Assembly (NCBI RefSeq): GCF_003568845.1
Contig: NZ_CP030126.1
Location: 720,501-784,500 of the forward strand
DNA: 64,000 nucleotides
Direction of reading: 5' to 3'
Origin: Indioceanicola profundi
GTDB taxonomy: Bacteria > Pseudomonadota > Alphaproteobacteria > Azospirillales > Azospirillaceae
Made by a program: the position numbers and the translations under genes. The notes below the pieces were generated by a model. The model was not told the DNA's origin. It searched no databases and was given only the letters and a program-made list of their open reading frames with translations. This document shows, piece after piece, positions 26,270 through 35,062 of the stretch. The first letter of the stretch is position 1. Every line of letters starts with the position of its first letter.

Positions 26270-27005
26270 GACGGTCCAATGGGCTCAACAGGAAAAGCTC
26301 GATCGCCTGGGCGACCACGACGAAGGACAAGGCATAGGCCAGCAAAAGGGCCACATCGAAAAGCTGGAAGGCGAGGTGGATCTGGAATCCCACCCCGTTG
26401 CTGCGGCCCAGCAGCTCCACCACCAGCACGATCTTCCAGATCAGCGCCAGGCCCGACCGGCTGGCGGCCAGCAGATAGGGCTGGAGCTGCGGCAGCAGCA
26501 CATGGCGCAGCATGTCCAGCCGGGACAGGCGGTAGCTGCGCCCCATCTCGATCAGCTTCTCGTCCATGGCCTTGGCGCCCTCGCGCACGACCACGACGAC
26601 GTTGGGGATCTTGTTGATGGCCACTGCGGTGATGGCCGCGGCCTCCGTCAGCCCCAGCCAGACATAGGCCAGTACGATCACCACCAGGGCGGGGATGTTC
26701 AGCGCCAGGGTCAGCCACGGCCCCAGCACCTCGTCCGCGAAGCGGGACCGGCCCATCAGCAGCCCGGCCGCCGCCCCGATGAAGAAGGCCAGCACGAAGG
26801 CCGCCGCGACGCGCCACAGCGTGATGCCCAGATGGTGCAACAGGGCTCCCGACTCCGCCTCCCGCACCACCACGGCCAGCACCGCTGCCGGGCCGGGCAG
26901 GGTGGGGGACTGGGCGATGGCGGCGGCCAGCGCCCATACCGCGACGATCGCGGCGATGGACAGGGCCGTGCGCACGCGGCGGCGGTTGGCGTTGGCGTCC
27001 GTCAT
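26232..27005 (-). CDS. ABC importer permease, SsuC/TauC-like
   Basis: 257-residue inner-membrane permease with five to six hydrophobic segments and the binding-protein-dependent EAA-type loop (EKLIEMGRSYRLSRLDMLRHVLLP). It lies 10 bp after the binding-protein gene and overlaps the ATPase gene, so the three form one operon. Confidence 0.9.
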   Translation of the reverse strand: MTDANANRRRVRTALSIAAIVAVWALAAAIAQSPTLPGPAAVLAVVVREAESGALLHHLGITLWRVAAAFVLAFFIGAAAGLLMGRSRFADEVLGPWLTLALNIPALVVIVLAYVWLGLTEAAAITAVAINKIPNVVVVVREGAKAMDEKLIEMGRSYRLSRLDMLRHVLLPQLQPYLLAASRSGLALIWKIVLVVELLGRSNGVGFQIHLAFQLFDVALLLAYALSFVVVAQAIELFLLSPLDRHVARWRTTAAEA

Positions 27006-27015
27006 GGGCCGCGCC

Positions 27016-28062
27016 TCATGCCCGGTTGTCCCAGTCCACCGGCCAGAAGGTGCCCTCCGGCACGGATGTGGCGCTTCCCACCAAATCCCGGCCGCCCAGC
27101 TCCGCCAGGATGGCGAACAGCTTTTCGGCCTCCTTCCGCTCCCGCTCCGTCCAGCGCTCGGGTATGCCGGCGCGGAAGCCGGCGCGCAGCGCTTCGAAGG
27201 TGGCCTGGTCGTCGGCCTTCATCAGCGGCTCGATCTCCCCCCAGGCCTCATCCTTGTCGCGCAGCAGTGCCTTGGCATCGCGGGAGGCCTGGATGAAGCC
27301 TTCGATGGCGGCCGGGTTCTCCTTGGCCCACGCGGTGCGGAACACATAACCCAGCATCGGCACATCCGCCTCGAGCCCCAGCTTCCCGGCAAGCTCCGCC
27401 ACGCCGATCAGTTCCCGATGGCCCTTGGCCGCGAGGCGGGCGGCGTAGTGCCAGTAGGTGAGCACGGCATCCAGCCGCCCGGCCTCCAACTGCTGGCTCA
27501 GCAGCGGCGGCGCGCCGAAGACGGGTTCCGCGGCGGTCATCAGGTCCAGCCCGTGCGCCCGGCCGGCCTGGGCGCGCAGCAGAAGCCAGCCCTTGTCCAG
27601 CGGCCCGCCGGCGATGCCGATGCGCTTGCCGGCCAGATCGGCGATGCCCTGCACGGCCGATCCCTTCGGCACCACGATGGAGCCGACGGCGGAGGAATAG
27701 GGCACGAAGCTGAGGTCCTGGCCGGACGACCGCTGGCGGGCCACCCAGATCCAGTCGCTGGCGATCACGTCCACGGCGTTGGACTGCAAGGCGATCTGCC
27801 CGGCGGTCGGGCTTGCCACCTCCATGATCTGGAGGTCGATGCCGGCCCCACGGGCAAAGCCGCCCCCGGCCATGGCGGCCAGTTCCCAGTTGACGGTGCC
27901 GAAGGGCAGGACGCCCACGCGCACGGTGGCGGCGCCCGCGGCGCGCAGGGGCGAGGCCGCGCCCATCAGCGCCAAGCCGGCGGTGCCGGCCAGCATGCCG
28001 GTCAGGCATTGGCGGCGGGTCAGGCTGGGGGCCTTCAACATCTCACTCCCTGGTGTGTCCAT
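27016..28062 (-). CDS. ABC importer substrate-binding protein, NMT1/THI5-like
   Basis: 348-residue exported binding protein of the SsuA/TauA/NMT1 fold. I start at the ATG at 28062 (AAGGGGG upstream); ATG 28041 (GGGAG upstream) is also plausible. The signal has LTRRQCLTGMLAGTAGLALMG, a twin-arginine-like pair followed by a hydrophobic run. Mature features include VRVGVLPFGTVNWE, IALQSNAVDVIASDWIWVARQR and GKRIGIAGGPLDKGW. It is the first gene of the leftward operon and divergent from the CXXCW gene. The ligand is unknown; its place inside the PQQ locus suggests a role there. Confidence 0.88.
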   Translation of the reverse strand: MDTPGSEMLKAPSLTRRQCLTGMLAGTAGLALMGAASPLRAAGAATVRVGVLPFGTVNWELAAMAGGGFARGAGIDLQIMEVASPTAGQIALQSNAVDVIASDWIWVARQRSSGQDLSFVPYSSAVGSIVVPKGSAVQGIADLAGKRIGIAGGPLDKGWLLLRAQAGRAHGLDLMTAAEPVFGAPPLLSQQLEAGRLDAVLTYWHYAARLAAKGHRELIGVAELAGKLGLEADVPMLGYVFRTAWAKENPAAIEGFIQASRDAKALLRDKDEAWGEIEPLMKADDQATFEALRAGFRAGIPERWTERERKEAEKLFAILAELGGRDLVGSATSVPEGTFWPVDWDNRA

Positions 28063-28201
28063 CCCTGGTCCCCCTTGTCGTGGCGCGCGGTTCGGCGCGG
28101 GGGTTCCGATCATCATGGACAAGGCCAGCATGCTAGGGCAAGGGCTTGGGGCGGGGTATTAGACGAACGGCCAATTCCGGTCCGCAAAGGGCGATGGTCT
28201 G

Positions 28202-28807
28202 ATGCCGCTCATGTCAGCTCCGTCCCCGTCCCGCCGCCCGATCGCCGGCATGCTCGTGCTTGCCGGCGCAATGCTCTTCGGCCTTGCGGGTATGGCGCGG
28301 ACCGACGGACCGCCGACGCCCGCCGGCTACCGGACGGAGATGTACCGGGCGCCGACGCCCGACAGCGTTCCGGGCGGTACCCGCATCGACACCGCCCAGC
28401 TCCAGGCGCTGTTGGCCGGGCCCGGCGGGGCGGTGCTGGTGGATGTCATGGCGGCGGAGATCGCGCGGGAACCGGCGCCGGTCTGGCTGGTACCGGAAAC
28501 CCGCATGCACCTGCCCGGCAGCACATGGCTGCCCAATGTGGGCTATGGCGAGCTGGCGGCGGAGACGGAAGCCTATTTCCGCAGGCATCTAGAGCGGCTG
28601 ACCGGCGGCGACCGGAACCGGGCGCTGGTCTTCTACTGCATCGCCGATTGCTGGATGAGCTGGAACGCCGTGAAGCGCGCCGCAGAGTGGGGCTACACCA
28701 AGCTGTACTGGTATCCGGGCGGCACGGATGACTGGCGGGATGCCGGGCTGGAGCTGGTTCCCGCCTGCCCGCTGCCCCTGCAGCCCGGCTCCGGCCCGGA
28801 TTGCTGA
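28202..28807 (+). CDS. PQQ-associated CXXCW-motif rhodanese-like protein
   Basis: 201-residue exported protein of the family found with PQQ-dependent catabolism (TIGR03865-like). A signal peptide or anchor is present near residues 13-32. The hallmark is YCIADCWMSWNA, with the two Cys and Trp of CXXCW, then GYTKLYWYPGGTDDW, a rhodanese-like C-terminal pattern. A redox or thiol role linked to dehydrogenase assembly is inferred. It is divergent from the NMT1-type binding protein. Confidence 0.9.
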   Translation: MPLMSAPSPSRRPIAGMLVLAGAMLFGLAGMARTDGPPTPAGYRTEMYRAPTPDSVPGGTRIDTAQLQALLAGPGGAVLVDVMAAEIAREPAPVWLVPETRMHLPGSTWLPNVGYGELAAETEAYFRRHLERLTGGDRNRALVFYCIADCWMSWNAVKRAAEWGYTKLYWYPGGTDDWRDAGLELVPACPLPLQPGSGPDC

Positions 28808-28875
28808 GCCGCCTTCTCCCAAGGTGGCATCAAGATACTCTCCGGTTGTCGCTGGAAGCGGTCGGGCAGCTTTAT

Positions 28876-28893
28876 TTGAAGACCAAAGTGTAA
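28876..28893 (-). promoter_or_regulatory. Candidate operator upstream of the porin
   Basis: On the minus strand reads TTACACTTTGGTCTTCAA. Its 11-bp core CACTTTGGTCT is identical to the site at 22796-22812. It lies 153 bp before the porin start, inside a 238-bp gap. Regulator assignment is inference. Confidence 0.5.
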
Positions 28894-29045
28894 TTTCCCG
28901 CCCGCGAAGTCGTCGCTAGGGTGACTGCCAGCAGGAGCGCGGCCGGACGGCTCAAGAACTCCTGCAAACCGCGCCGCTCGGCGCGGTCAGGGAAGCCTGC
29001 GCCTCACGGGAACTTTGACGCGGGGCGCGTTCGGGGAGGAAGTGC

Positions 29046-30452
29046 ATGTCTGGAAAGAGATTATTGGCGGCAGGCGTCGGGCTGGCTGGAACGCTTGCGC
29101 TGAGTTTTGCGGGTCCTGCGCGGGCGGATGTGACGGACGATCTTCTGCGCCAGTTGCGGGAGAAGGGCATTCTGAGCCAGGGCGAGTACAACGTCCTGCT
29201 GGACCGCAAGCGGGCGGAGGAGAAGGCGACGGCCCAGGGCGTGCAGAGCCAGCCCACCGTCAGCCCGGCCCAGGCCATCGACCCCAGCACCATGATCCAG
29301 CGCACCGAAAGCGGGGTGGGCTTCCGGGTCGGCGAGGTCGAGGTCAAGCTCTCCGGCTCCATCAACGGCTACTATGTGCATGAATGGGGCGACGACAATC
29401 CCGGCGCGGTCGTGGGCGGCCTGGCCGGGGCCGGCGACAGCACCTCGATCCGCAACGGCCTGCTGCCGGGCTTCCTGAAGTTCGACATCACCACCGTCCA
29501 GGACGGCTGGGAGGTGGGGGCGCATTTCGGTATCTATCCCGGCATCAACAGCGTGAGCTGGGACAATGGCGCCAACTCGCCCGGCGTGCCCGCGGCCCTG
29601 GCCACCTCCGGCATCGACTTCCGCCAGACCTACCTCACTATCGCACGGCCCGAGCTGGGCGAGCTGAAGATCGGCCGCGACATCGGCCTGTTCGGCTCCG
29701 AAGCCATCCTGAACGACATCACCCTGCTCAGCGTCGGCACGGCCGGCGGCAACGCCGCGCCCAGCAACACCAGCCTGGGCCGCATCGGGCTGGGCTACGT
29801 CTACACCGACTTCCAGCCGCAGATCACCTACACCACCCCCAGCTTCGCCGGCTTCCAGGCGGCGGTGGGCGTGTTCCAGCCGCTGGTCACGGCCGGCGCC
29901 AACGAGGTCAATGACGAGCCCGGCTTCCAGGCCGAGCTGACCTACGATCTCGGGTCCGCCGGCTTCGTGCAGGGTCTGGGCGGCAAGCTGTGGGCCAGCA
30001 TGATCACCCAGGACCACGATCCGGTGGGCACGGTGGGCGGGTACCGCGGCACCGGCTACGATGTGGGGGCGAAGCTGACCTTCGGGCCGGCCGGGTTCGT
30101 GGGCTACTACTACACCGGCGAGGGGCTGGGCACGACCGGGCTGTTCATCCTGGCCACCGATGCGGCCGGGAACGAGCGCGACAGCGACGGCTTCTATGTC
30201 CAGGGCTCGTTCGAGGTGATGCCCAAGCTCACGCTGGCGGCCAGCTATGGCGAGAGCCGGCTGGATCTGGCGCCGGGCGAGGTCAATCCCACCCTGCTGG
30301 ACGTCAACAAGTCCTGGGTCGGGCAGGTCCAGTACGCGCTGACCGACTGGGTCACGCTGATCGGCGAGTACATCAACACCACATCGGAAGCCCAGAACGG
30401 AAACGAGATCGATTCCGATGCCATCGCTCTGGGTGCTATCCTCTTCTTCTAG
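29046..30452 (+). CDS. Outer-membrane porin
   Basis: 468-residue beta-barrel porin. GGGGAGGA precedes the ATG. The signal peptide ends GPARAD; an N-terminal helical segment (DDLLRQLREKGILSQGEYNVLLDRKRA) follows, and the barrel ends AIALGAILFF with the terminal Phe needed for outer-membrane assembly. Porins of this type (with the short N-terminal SQGEY helix) are common in Rhodospirillales. The PQQ-locus operator-like site upstream and its position suggest it lets alcohol or metal complexes into the periplasm; this is inference. Confidence 0.9.
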   Translation: MSGKRLLAAGVGLAGTLALSFAGPARADVTDDLLRQLREKGILSQGEYNVLLDRKRAEEKATAQGVQSQPTVSPAQAIDPSTMIQRTESGVGFRVGEVEVKLSGSINGYYVHEWGDDNPGAVVGGLAGAGDSTSIRNGLLPGFLKFDITTVQDGWEVGAHFGIYPGINSVSWDNGANSPGVPAALATSGIDFRQTYLTIARPELGELKIGRDIGLFGSEAILNDITLLSVGTAGGNAAPSNTSLGRIGLGYVYTDFQPQITYTTPSFAGFQAAVGVFQPLVTAGANEVNDEPGFQAELTYDLGSAGFVQGLGGKLWASMITQDHDPVGTVGGYRGTGYDVGAKLTFGPAGFVGYYYTGEGLGTTGLFILATDAAGNERDSDGFYVQGSFEVMPKLTLAASYGESRLDLAPGEVNPTLLDVNKSWVGQVQYALTDWVTLIGEYINTTSEAQNGNEIDSDAIALGAILFF

Positions 30453-30458
30453 CAGCAA

Positions 30459-30488
30459 AGGCGGGCGCCGGAATGCCGGCGCCCGCCT
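30459..30488. terminator. Bidirectional hairpin between porin and ilvA
   Basis: Perfect 13-bp stem aggcgggcgccgg / ccggcgcccgcct with an aatg loop, between two convergent stops. There is no long T run, so it may act as a transcript end stabiliser in both directions. Confidence 0.75.
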
Positions 30489-30493
30489 GTCCT

Positions 30494-32044
30494 TCAGGCC
30501 ACCTTCTCGCTGCGCCCGGCACTGCCGCTGTTCCCGTCCAGGAAGCTGCGGTAGGCGGGGTTGCTGGTTTCCTCCCAGTGGGGATAGCCGAGTTCCGCCA
30601 GCTTGCGGCGGAACAGTGCCCGCTCCCCCTCCGGCACCTGGATGCCGGCCAGCACGCGGCCATTGTCGGCCCCGTGGTTGCGGTAGTGGAAGAGGGAGAT
30701 GTTCCAGGCCGGGTCCAGCCCGTCCAGGAACCGCATCAGCGCGCCCGGCCGCTCCGGGAACTCGAACCGGTAGACCAGCTCGTCCCGCAGGCCGGGAACA
30801 CGGCCGCCCACCATGTAGCGGACATGCAGCTTCGCCATCTCGTTGTCGGTCATGTCCAGCACGGTGAAGCCGTGGCCGCGCAGCATGGCCACGATCTCCC
30901 CCTTCTCCTTCTCCCCGCGGGAGAGCTGGACGCCGACGAAGATGTGGGCGTCGCGTTCGTCGGCGTAGCGATAGTTGAACTCCGTGATGGAGCGCTTGCC
31001 GAGGAGCTGGATGAAGCGGCGGTAGCTGCCGGGCTGCTCCGGGATGGTGACGGCCAGAAGCGCCTCCCGGTGCTCGCCGATGTCCGCCCGTTCGGCGATA
31101 TGGCGCAGACGGTCGAAGTTCAGGTTGGCGCCGCTGTTGATGGCGACCAGCGACTTGCCCTGCAAGCCCTCCCGCTCCGCATAGGCCTTCAGCCCGGCAA
31201 GGCTGAGCGCGCCGGAGGGTTCGGAAACGGCGCGGGTATTGTCGAAGATGTCCTTCACCGCCGCACAGATGCTGTCGGCATCGACGGTGATCACCTCGTC
31301 CAGCAGCTCGCGGCAGAGCCGGAAGGTCTCCGCCCCCGCCTGCCGCACGGCGACGCCGTCGGCGAAGAGGCCGACCTGGTCCAGCAGCACCCGGTCGCCG
31401 GCCGCGATGGCGGCCTTCATGCTGGCGGCGTCGTCCGGCTCCACCCCGATCACCTTGGTCTCGGGGCGGAGGAACTTGACGTAGGCCGCGACGCCGGCCG
31501 CCAGCCCGCCGCCGCCGATGGGCACGAAGATGGCCTCGATCGGGTCGGCGTGCTGGCGCAGGATCTCCATCCCCACCGTGCCCTGGCCGGCGATCACGTC
31601 GGGATCGTCATAGGGGTGGATGAAGGTCAGGCCCTGTTCCGCCTCCAGCTTGCGCGCGTGGGACGCGGCCTCGTCGAACGCATCGCCATGCAGCACCACA
31701 TGCCCGCCCAGCCGCTCCACCGCCTGCACCTTGATGGCGGGGGTGGTCACCGGCATGACGATCAGGGCCCTGACACCCATGCGGTTGGCCGAGAGGGCGA
31801 CACCCTGGGCATGGTTGCCGGCGGAGGCGCAGATCACGCCGCGCTCCAGCTCCGCCCGGGTAAGCTGGGCCATCTTGTTGTAGGCGCCGCGCAGCTTGAA
31901 GGAAAAGACCGGCTGCAGATCCTCCCGCTTCAGATGGACGTCGTTGCCGATGCGCTTCGACAGGCGCGGCATGTGGTCCAGCGGGCTTTCGATGGCGACA
32001 TCGTAGACCCGGGCGGAAAGGATCTTCTTCACATAGTCATACAC
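30494..32044 (-). CDS. ilvA: Threonine dehydratase, biosynthetic
   Basis: 516-residue PLP enzyme converting threonine to 2-oxobutanoate for isoleucine synthesis. The GTG at 32044 (MYDYVKKIL) gives the usual length. PLP Lys50 is in VFSFKLRGAYN; the SAGNHAQG and GGGGL phosphate-binding motifs follow. Two C-terminal ACT-like regulatory domains (about 335-510) mean it should be inhibited by isoleucine, unlike short catabolic forms. It is divergent from the ACT-domain gene at 32241. Confidence 0.95.
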   Translation of the reverse strand: MYDYVKKILSARVYDVAIESPLDHMPRLSKRIGNDVHLKREDLQPVFSFKLRGAYNKMAQLTRAELERGVICASAGNHAQGVALSANRMGVRALIVMPVTTPAIKVQAVERLGGHVVLHGDAFDEAASHARKLEAEQGLTFIHPYDDPDVIAGQGTVGMEILRQHADPIEAIFVPIGGGGLAAGVAAYVKFLRPETKVIGVEPDDAASMKAAIAAGDRVLLDQVGLFADGVAVRQAGAETFRLCRELLDEVITVDADSICAAVKDIFDNTRAVSEPSGALSLAGLKAYAEREGLQGKSLVAINSGANLNFDRLRHIAERADIGEHREALLAVTIPEQPGSYRRFIQLLGKRSITEFNYRYADERDAHIFVGVQLSRGEKEKGEIVAMLRGHGFTVLDMTDNEMAKLHVRYMVGGRVPGLRDELVYRFEFPERPGALMRFLDGLDPAWNISLFHYRNHGADNGRVLAGIQVPEGERALFRRKLAELGYPHWEETSNPAYRSFLDGNSGSAGRSEKVA

Positions 32045-32240
32045 GGAGCAGGACCCCTGTTGCCTGTCCCGCCGGACAGCCCGGCGATGGCCGGAATGCA
32101 CCAGTTCGGGTCGTTTCGTTCAAGGCACTTCTTTGCAATGCAACAATGTTGCCGGCGGGATGCCGCCGCCCTGTTCTGGACGTTCATGCCGTGGGCGTTC
32201 AGGATGGTGCCCGACAACAAGATCAACCGGGAGGAAACAG

Positions 32241-32762
32241 ATGACCACCGTGATCCTGACCGCCTATGGCAGCGACCGGCCGGGCTTGGTGCAGACCGTC
32301 GCCGATGCCGTGCATGGCTGCGGCGGAAACTGGCTGGAAAGCCATTTGTCGCGGCTGGGCGGCATGTTCGTCGGCTCCATCCTGGTGGACATACCGGAGG
32401 AGCGGCTGGGGCTGCTGAAGGACCGGCTCCGCGGCAGCGGGGAGAAGGGGCTGACCGTGATGGTGGTCCCGGCCCCGGCCGCGCAGGAGGCGCCGTCCGG
32501 CCCGCTGATGGTGCTGGACATCATCGGCCAGGACCGCCCCGGCATCATCCGCGAGGTCACCGCGGTGCTGGCCGAGCACGGGGTTAACATCCAGGAGATC
32601 GAGACGGAGCTGAGCAACAGCCCCTGGTCGGGGGAGAAGCTGTTCAAGGCCCGCGCCGAGCTGGAGATGCCCGAGGGGCTGGGCACAGACCGGCTGCGCC
32701 AGGCGCTGGAACGGCTGTCCGGCGAGATCATGGTGGATGTGGCGCTGAAGCAGGCGGAGTAG
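32241..32762 (+). CDS. ACT-domain protein, GcvR-like
   Basis: 173-residue cytoplasmic protein of two tandem ACT domains (VILTAYGSDRPGLVQTVADAV and VLDIIGQDRPGIIREVTAVL). The arrangement matches GcvR, an amino-acid-responsive regulator of the glycine cleavage genes in enterobacteria. GGGAGGAAA precedes the ATG at 32241. No GcvA partner is visible, and the gcv operon 6 kb away has a riboswitch, so a GcvR role is uncertain. It could sense glycine, serine or branched amino acids. Confidence 0.88.
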   Translation: MTTVILTAYGSDRPGLVQTVADAVHGCGGNWLESHLSRLGGMFVGSILVDIPEERLGLLKDRLRGSGEKGLTVMVVPAPAAQEAPSGPLMVLDIIGQDRPGIIREVTAVLAEHGVNIQEIETELSNSPWSGEKLFKARAELEMPEGLGTDRLRQALERLSGEIMVDVALKQAE

Positions 32763-32820
32763 GGGGGCAGAACCGGTCAGGGGGGGCGAGCCGGCGTGCT
32801 GCGAGAGTTCTTCGATACCG

Positions 32821-32855
32821 CGTCGGATCGGCGCTGCGCTTGATCCGACCTACGG
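32821..32855. repeat. REP-like palindrome (copy C)
   Basis: Reads cgtcggatcggcgctgcgct then tgatccgacctacgg. It matches copies B and D nearly base for base, in a 192-bp gap between convergent genes. Nothing else was recognised in that gap. Confidence 0.8.
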
Positions 32856-32954
32856 GACAGTGCTGCGGAAAAAGATGGCGCGGGCGGGCCGGGTGGATGA
32901 GCCACGGCGGCCAATGCCCGCGCCGGAATGCCGGAGGTCAGGAGACCTGCGGGA

Positions 32955-34925
32955 TCAGAGCGTCTTCAGATACTCGACCAGGGCGTTACGGTCGGCTTCG
33001 CTGAAAGCCGGGCCGATCACGCCGGCGCCGCGCGGCCCGTCCTGGAAGGAGTGGCCGATGTTGAGGTTGCCCTTCACCGACGTGTCGATCTTGTTGGTGC
33101 CGGTCTTGCAGCTCGTGTCATAGCCGACCTTCGTGGGATCGAACTCCAGGCTGCCGAGGCAGAAGGACTTCGGCCGCTCCGCCGCCGGCAGCAGCAGGTC
33201 GTGCAGCGACGGAACGGAGCCATTGTGCAGGAACGGGGCGGTGGCCCAGACCCCGTCCAGCGGCCGGGCCTTGTAACCGGCGGGAGCCTGGATGCAGTTC
33301 CGGCGATAGCCGTCCATATGCGCCCGCTCCTCGGCCGGAACGCCGTTCTCGTCGTACCACCGCTCGATCACCTTGCCGGTGACCACCGCGAGCGCCCAGC
33401 CGAACGGGGCTTCCGTTGCCGTCGTGCCGGCCTTGCCTTCGCAGTAGGTGCCGTTCACCGGTTCCGGCTCGGGAACGCCGAGATAGGCCGGCACCTTCAC
33501 CATCCGGGTCGCCAGCACCTCCGCCTGGGCGGGATCGGTGCCGACCGTGCTGAGCGGGATGACCGGCACCTTGTAGTAGCGCTCTCCCTCCGCGTTCGGC
33601 GTGGTCCAGTAGGCAGCGTCCCAGAACCGGCCCGACGGGTCGTTCACAGCCGGGCGGTGGCAGGTGGCGCAGTGCTGCGTATAAAGTTCGCGGCCGCGTT
33701 CCGCCTTCGTCCGGTCGATGGGGCCGAGGATGTCCTCCGGCCAGGCGGGGGAGGCCAGACCCTTGAATCCCTTGGTTCCATGCTGCGGATCTGGGCCGGC
33801 AAGCAGCTCTTCCATCTGGAACAGCTCCTTGATCGGGATCGAGGAGGCGTACAGCGGCCGGCTCGGATCGGTCAGGTTGACCTTGGCGGACACGCCCATC
33901 GCCTCACCGGCGTTGCGCACCATGGGCTGCCGGATCGAGGCATCGTACTGGACCCAGTCGAACCAGGAGGTGCTCCAGGTCGCCGGGTAGTTGACCGGGG
34001 CATTGTTGGGGGCGATGTTCGCGGAGGGGTCGAAGCCCGCTTCCTTGGCTCCGACCAGATCCGTGAAGAAGACCTGGGTGCCGATGCGGTTCAGGGCATC
34101 GAGGCGCATGAAGCCCTCTTCGACGCTGCCCTTCATTCCGTCGGCCATCTGCTGGAGCGTCGCCTCGCCGGCCTTCAGGAAGGCCTTGAGGGTCTTCTTG
34201 AGCTGGTCACGTTCCGCATCGCTATGGTTCGGTCCCAGCACCCGGTCGGCGAAGCGGTCGAAACGCCCCGGAACATAGACCGTATAGGCGAGCGCCAGGC
34301 CGAGGGAGGTGCGGAACTTGCCGAGGTCGGTGGTGGCGGGCGCCCCGTCGATCCGGATGTTCGTGCCGCGATAGTTCATCTGGCCGGTGTGGCACGCGGC
34401 GCAGGTGAGGCCGATCTGGTCCGGGACCTTGTTCCCGGTCGTCGGGTCCAGATAGCCCGGCGTCCGCGCGAAGCCGACGGGGAGGCCGTCCGGATTGCCC
34501 GGGAACGATTTGGGATCGTAGGCGACGTTGAAAGCGCCCGCGTTGCTTCCATAGCCGTAGCCCGCAGCTCCGGAGGTGCCGCCCTGCGGCGCCGTGCGCG
34601 GACTGGAGATGAAGCCGAAACGGGCCATGTAGGCCGGGTCCGCCAGCATCTTCGGTTCGCCGAACAGGCGGATGCCGGGCTGCTCCAGCGCGATGAACCA
34701 AGCGTAGGGCACGGGCATGGTCGAGGTGCCCTGCGACGCGTGGTGGAACCAGAAGCGCGCATCGTCGCTCCAGTTCTGGTCCAGCCAGACGGTCTTCGAC
34801 GTGGGATTCTGCTCCGGCAGGTCGGGCGGGAAGAAGGAACATCCCGCGAGAATGGACCCTGCCAGCAGCATGCCGCCCAGGCCCGCGATACGCATACGCA
34901 ATGTCGGCCGGTCCGACCCACTCAT
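32955..34925 (-). CDS. Di-heme cytochrome c lipoprotein, RoxA/MauG-like
   Basis: 656-residue exported c-type cytochrome. The signal peptide ends in a lipobox (ILAGC), so it is likely anchored to a membrane. Two haem sites are seen: CAACH in the N-terminal half and CATCH in the C-terminal half. The length, spacing and segments such as WFHHASQGTSTMPVPYAWF and RPLDGVWATAPFLHNGSVPSL fit the RoxA/di-haem peroxidase-like branch of the MauG superfamily. RoxA cleaves polyisoprene; the substrate here is unknown. GGAGG 6 nt upstream supports the start. It is divergent from the truncated P450. Confidence 0.88.
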   Translation of the reverse strand: MSGSDRPTLRMRIAGLGGMLLAGSILAGCSFFPPDLPEQNPTSKTVWLDQNWSDDARFWFHHASQGTSTMPVPYAWFIALEQPGIRLFGEPKMLADPAYMARFGFISSPRTAPQGGTSGAAGYGYGSNAGAFNVAYDPKSFPGNPDGLPVGFARTPGYLDPTTGNKVPDQIGLTCAACHTGQMNYRGTNIRIDGAPATTDLGKFRTSLGLALAYTVYVPGRFDRFADRVLGPNHSDAERDQLKKTLKAFLKAGEATLQQMADGMKGSVEEGFMRLDALNRIGTQVFFTDLVGAKEAGFDPSANIAPNNAPVNYPATWSTSWFDWVQYDASIRQPMVRNAGEAMGVSAKVNLTDPSRPLYASSIPIKELFQMEELLAGPDPQHGTKGFKGLASPAWPEDILGPIDRTKAERGRELYTQHCATCHRPAVNDPSGRFWDAAYWTTPNAEGERYYKVPVIPLSTVGTDPAQAEVLATRMVKVPAYLGVPEPEPVNGTYCEGKAGTTATEAPFGWALAVVTGKVIERWYDENGVPAEERAHMDGYRRNCIQAPAGYKARPLDGVWATAPFLHNGSVPSLHDLLLPAAERPKSFCLGSLEFDPTKVGYDTSCKTGTNKIDTSVKGNLNIGHSFQDGPRGAGVIGPAFSEADRNALVEYLKTL

Positions 34926-35062
34926 GATGCCTCCTCGACACCGCCCACCGGTGTTAATGCGACGTTAACGAGCAATTCCGCTTGCCCATAATGACTAATA
35001 CGATAGCATGGGCATATGCGCAATGCCAGGGCGGCGGCGTCTTACATTTCAGAGGAAGTCAG

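Noticed and set aside
28160-28190. Weak lookalike of the shared operator (ATTCCGGTCCGCAA) near the CXXCW gene
   Set aside because: Only GGTC-NN-CAA is shared; too little to call without a genome-wide matrix.
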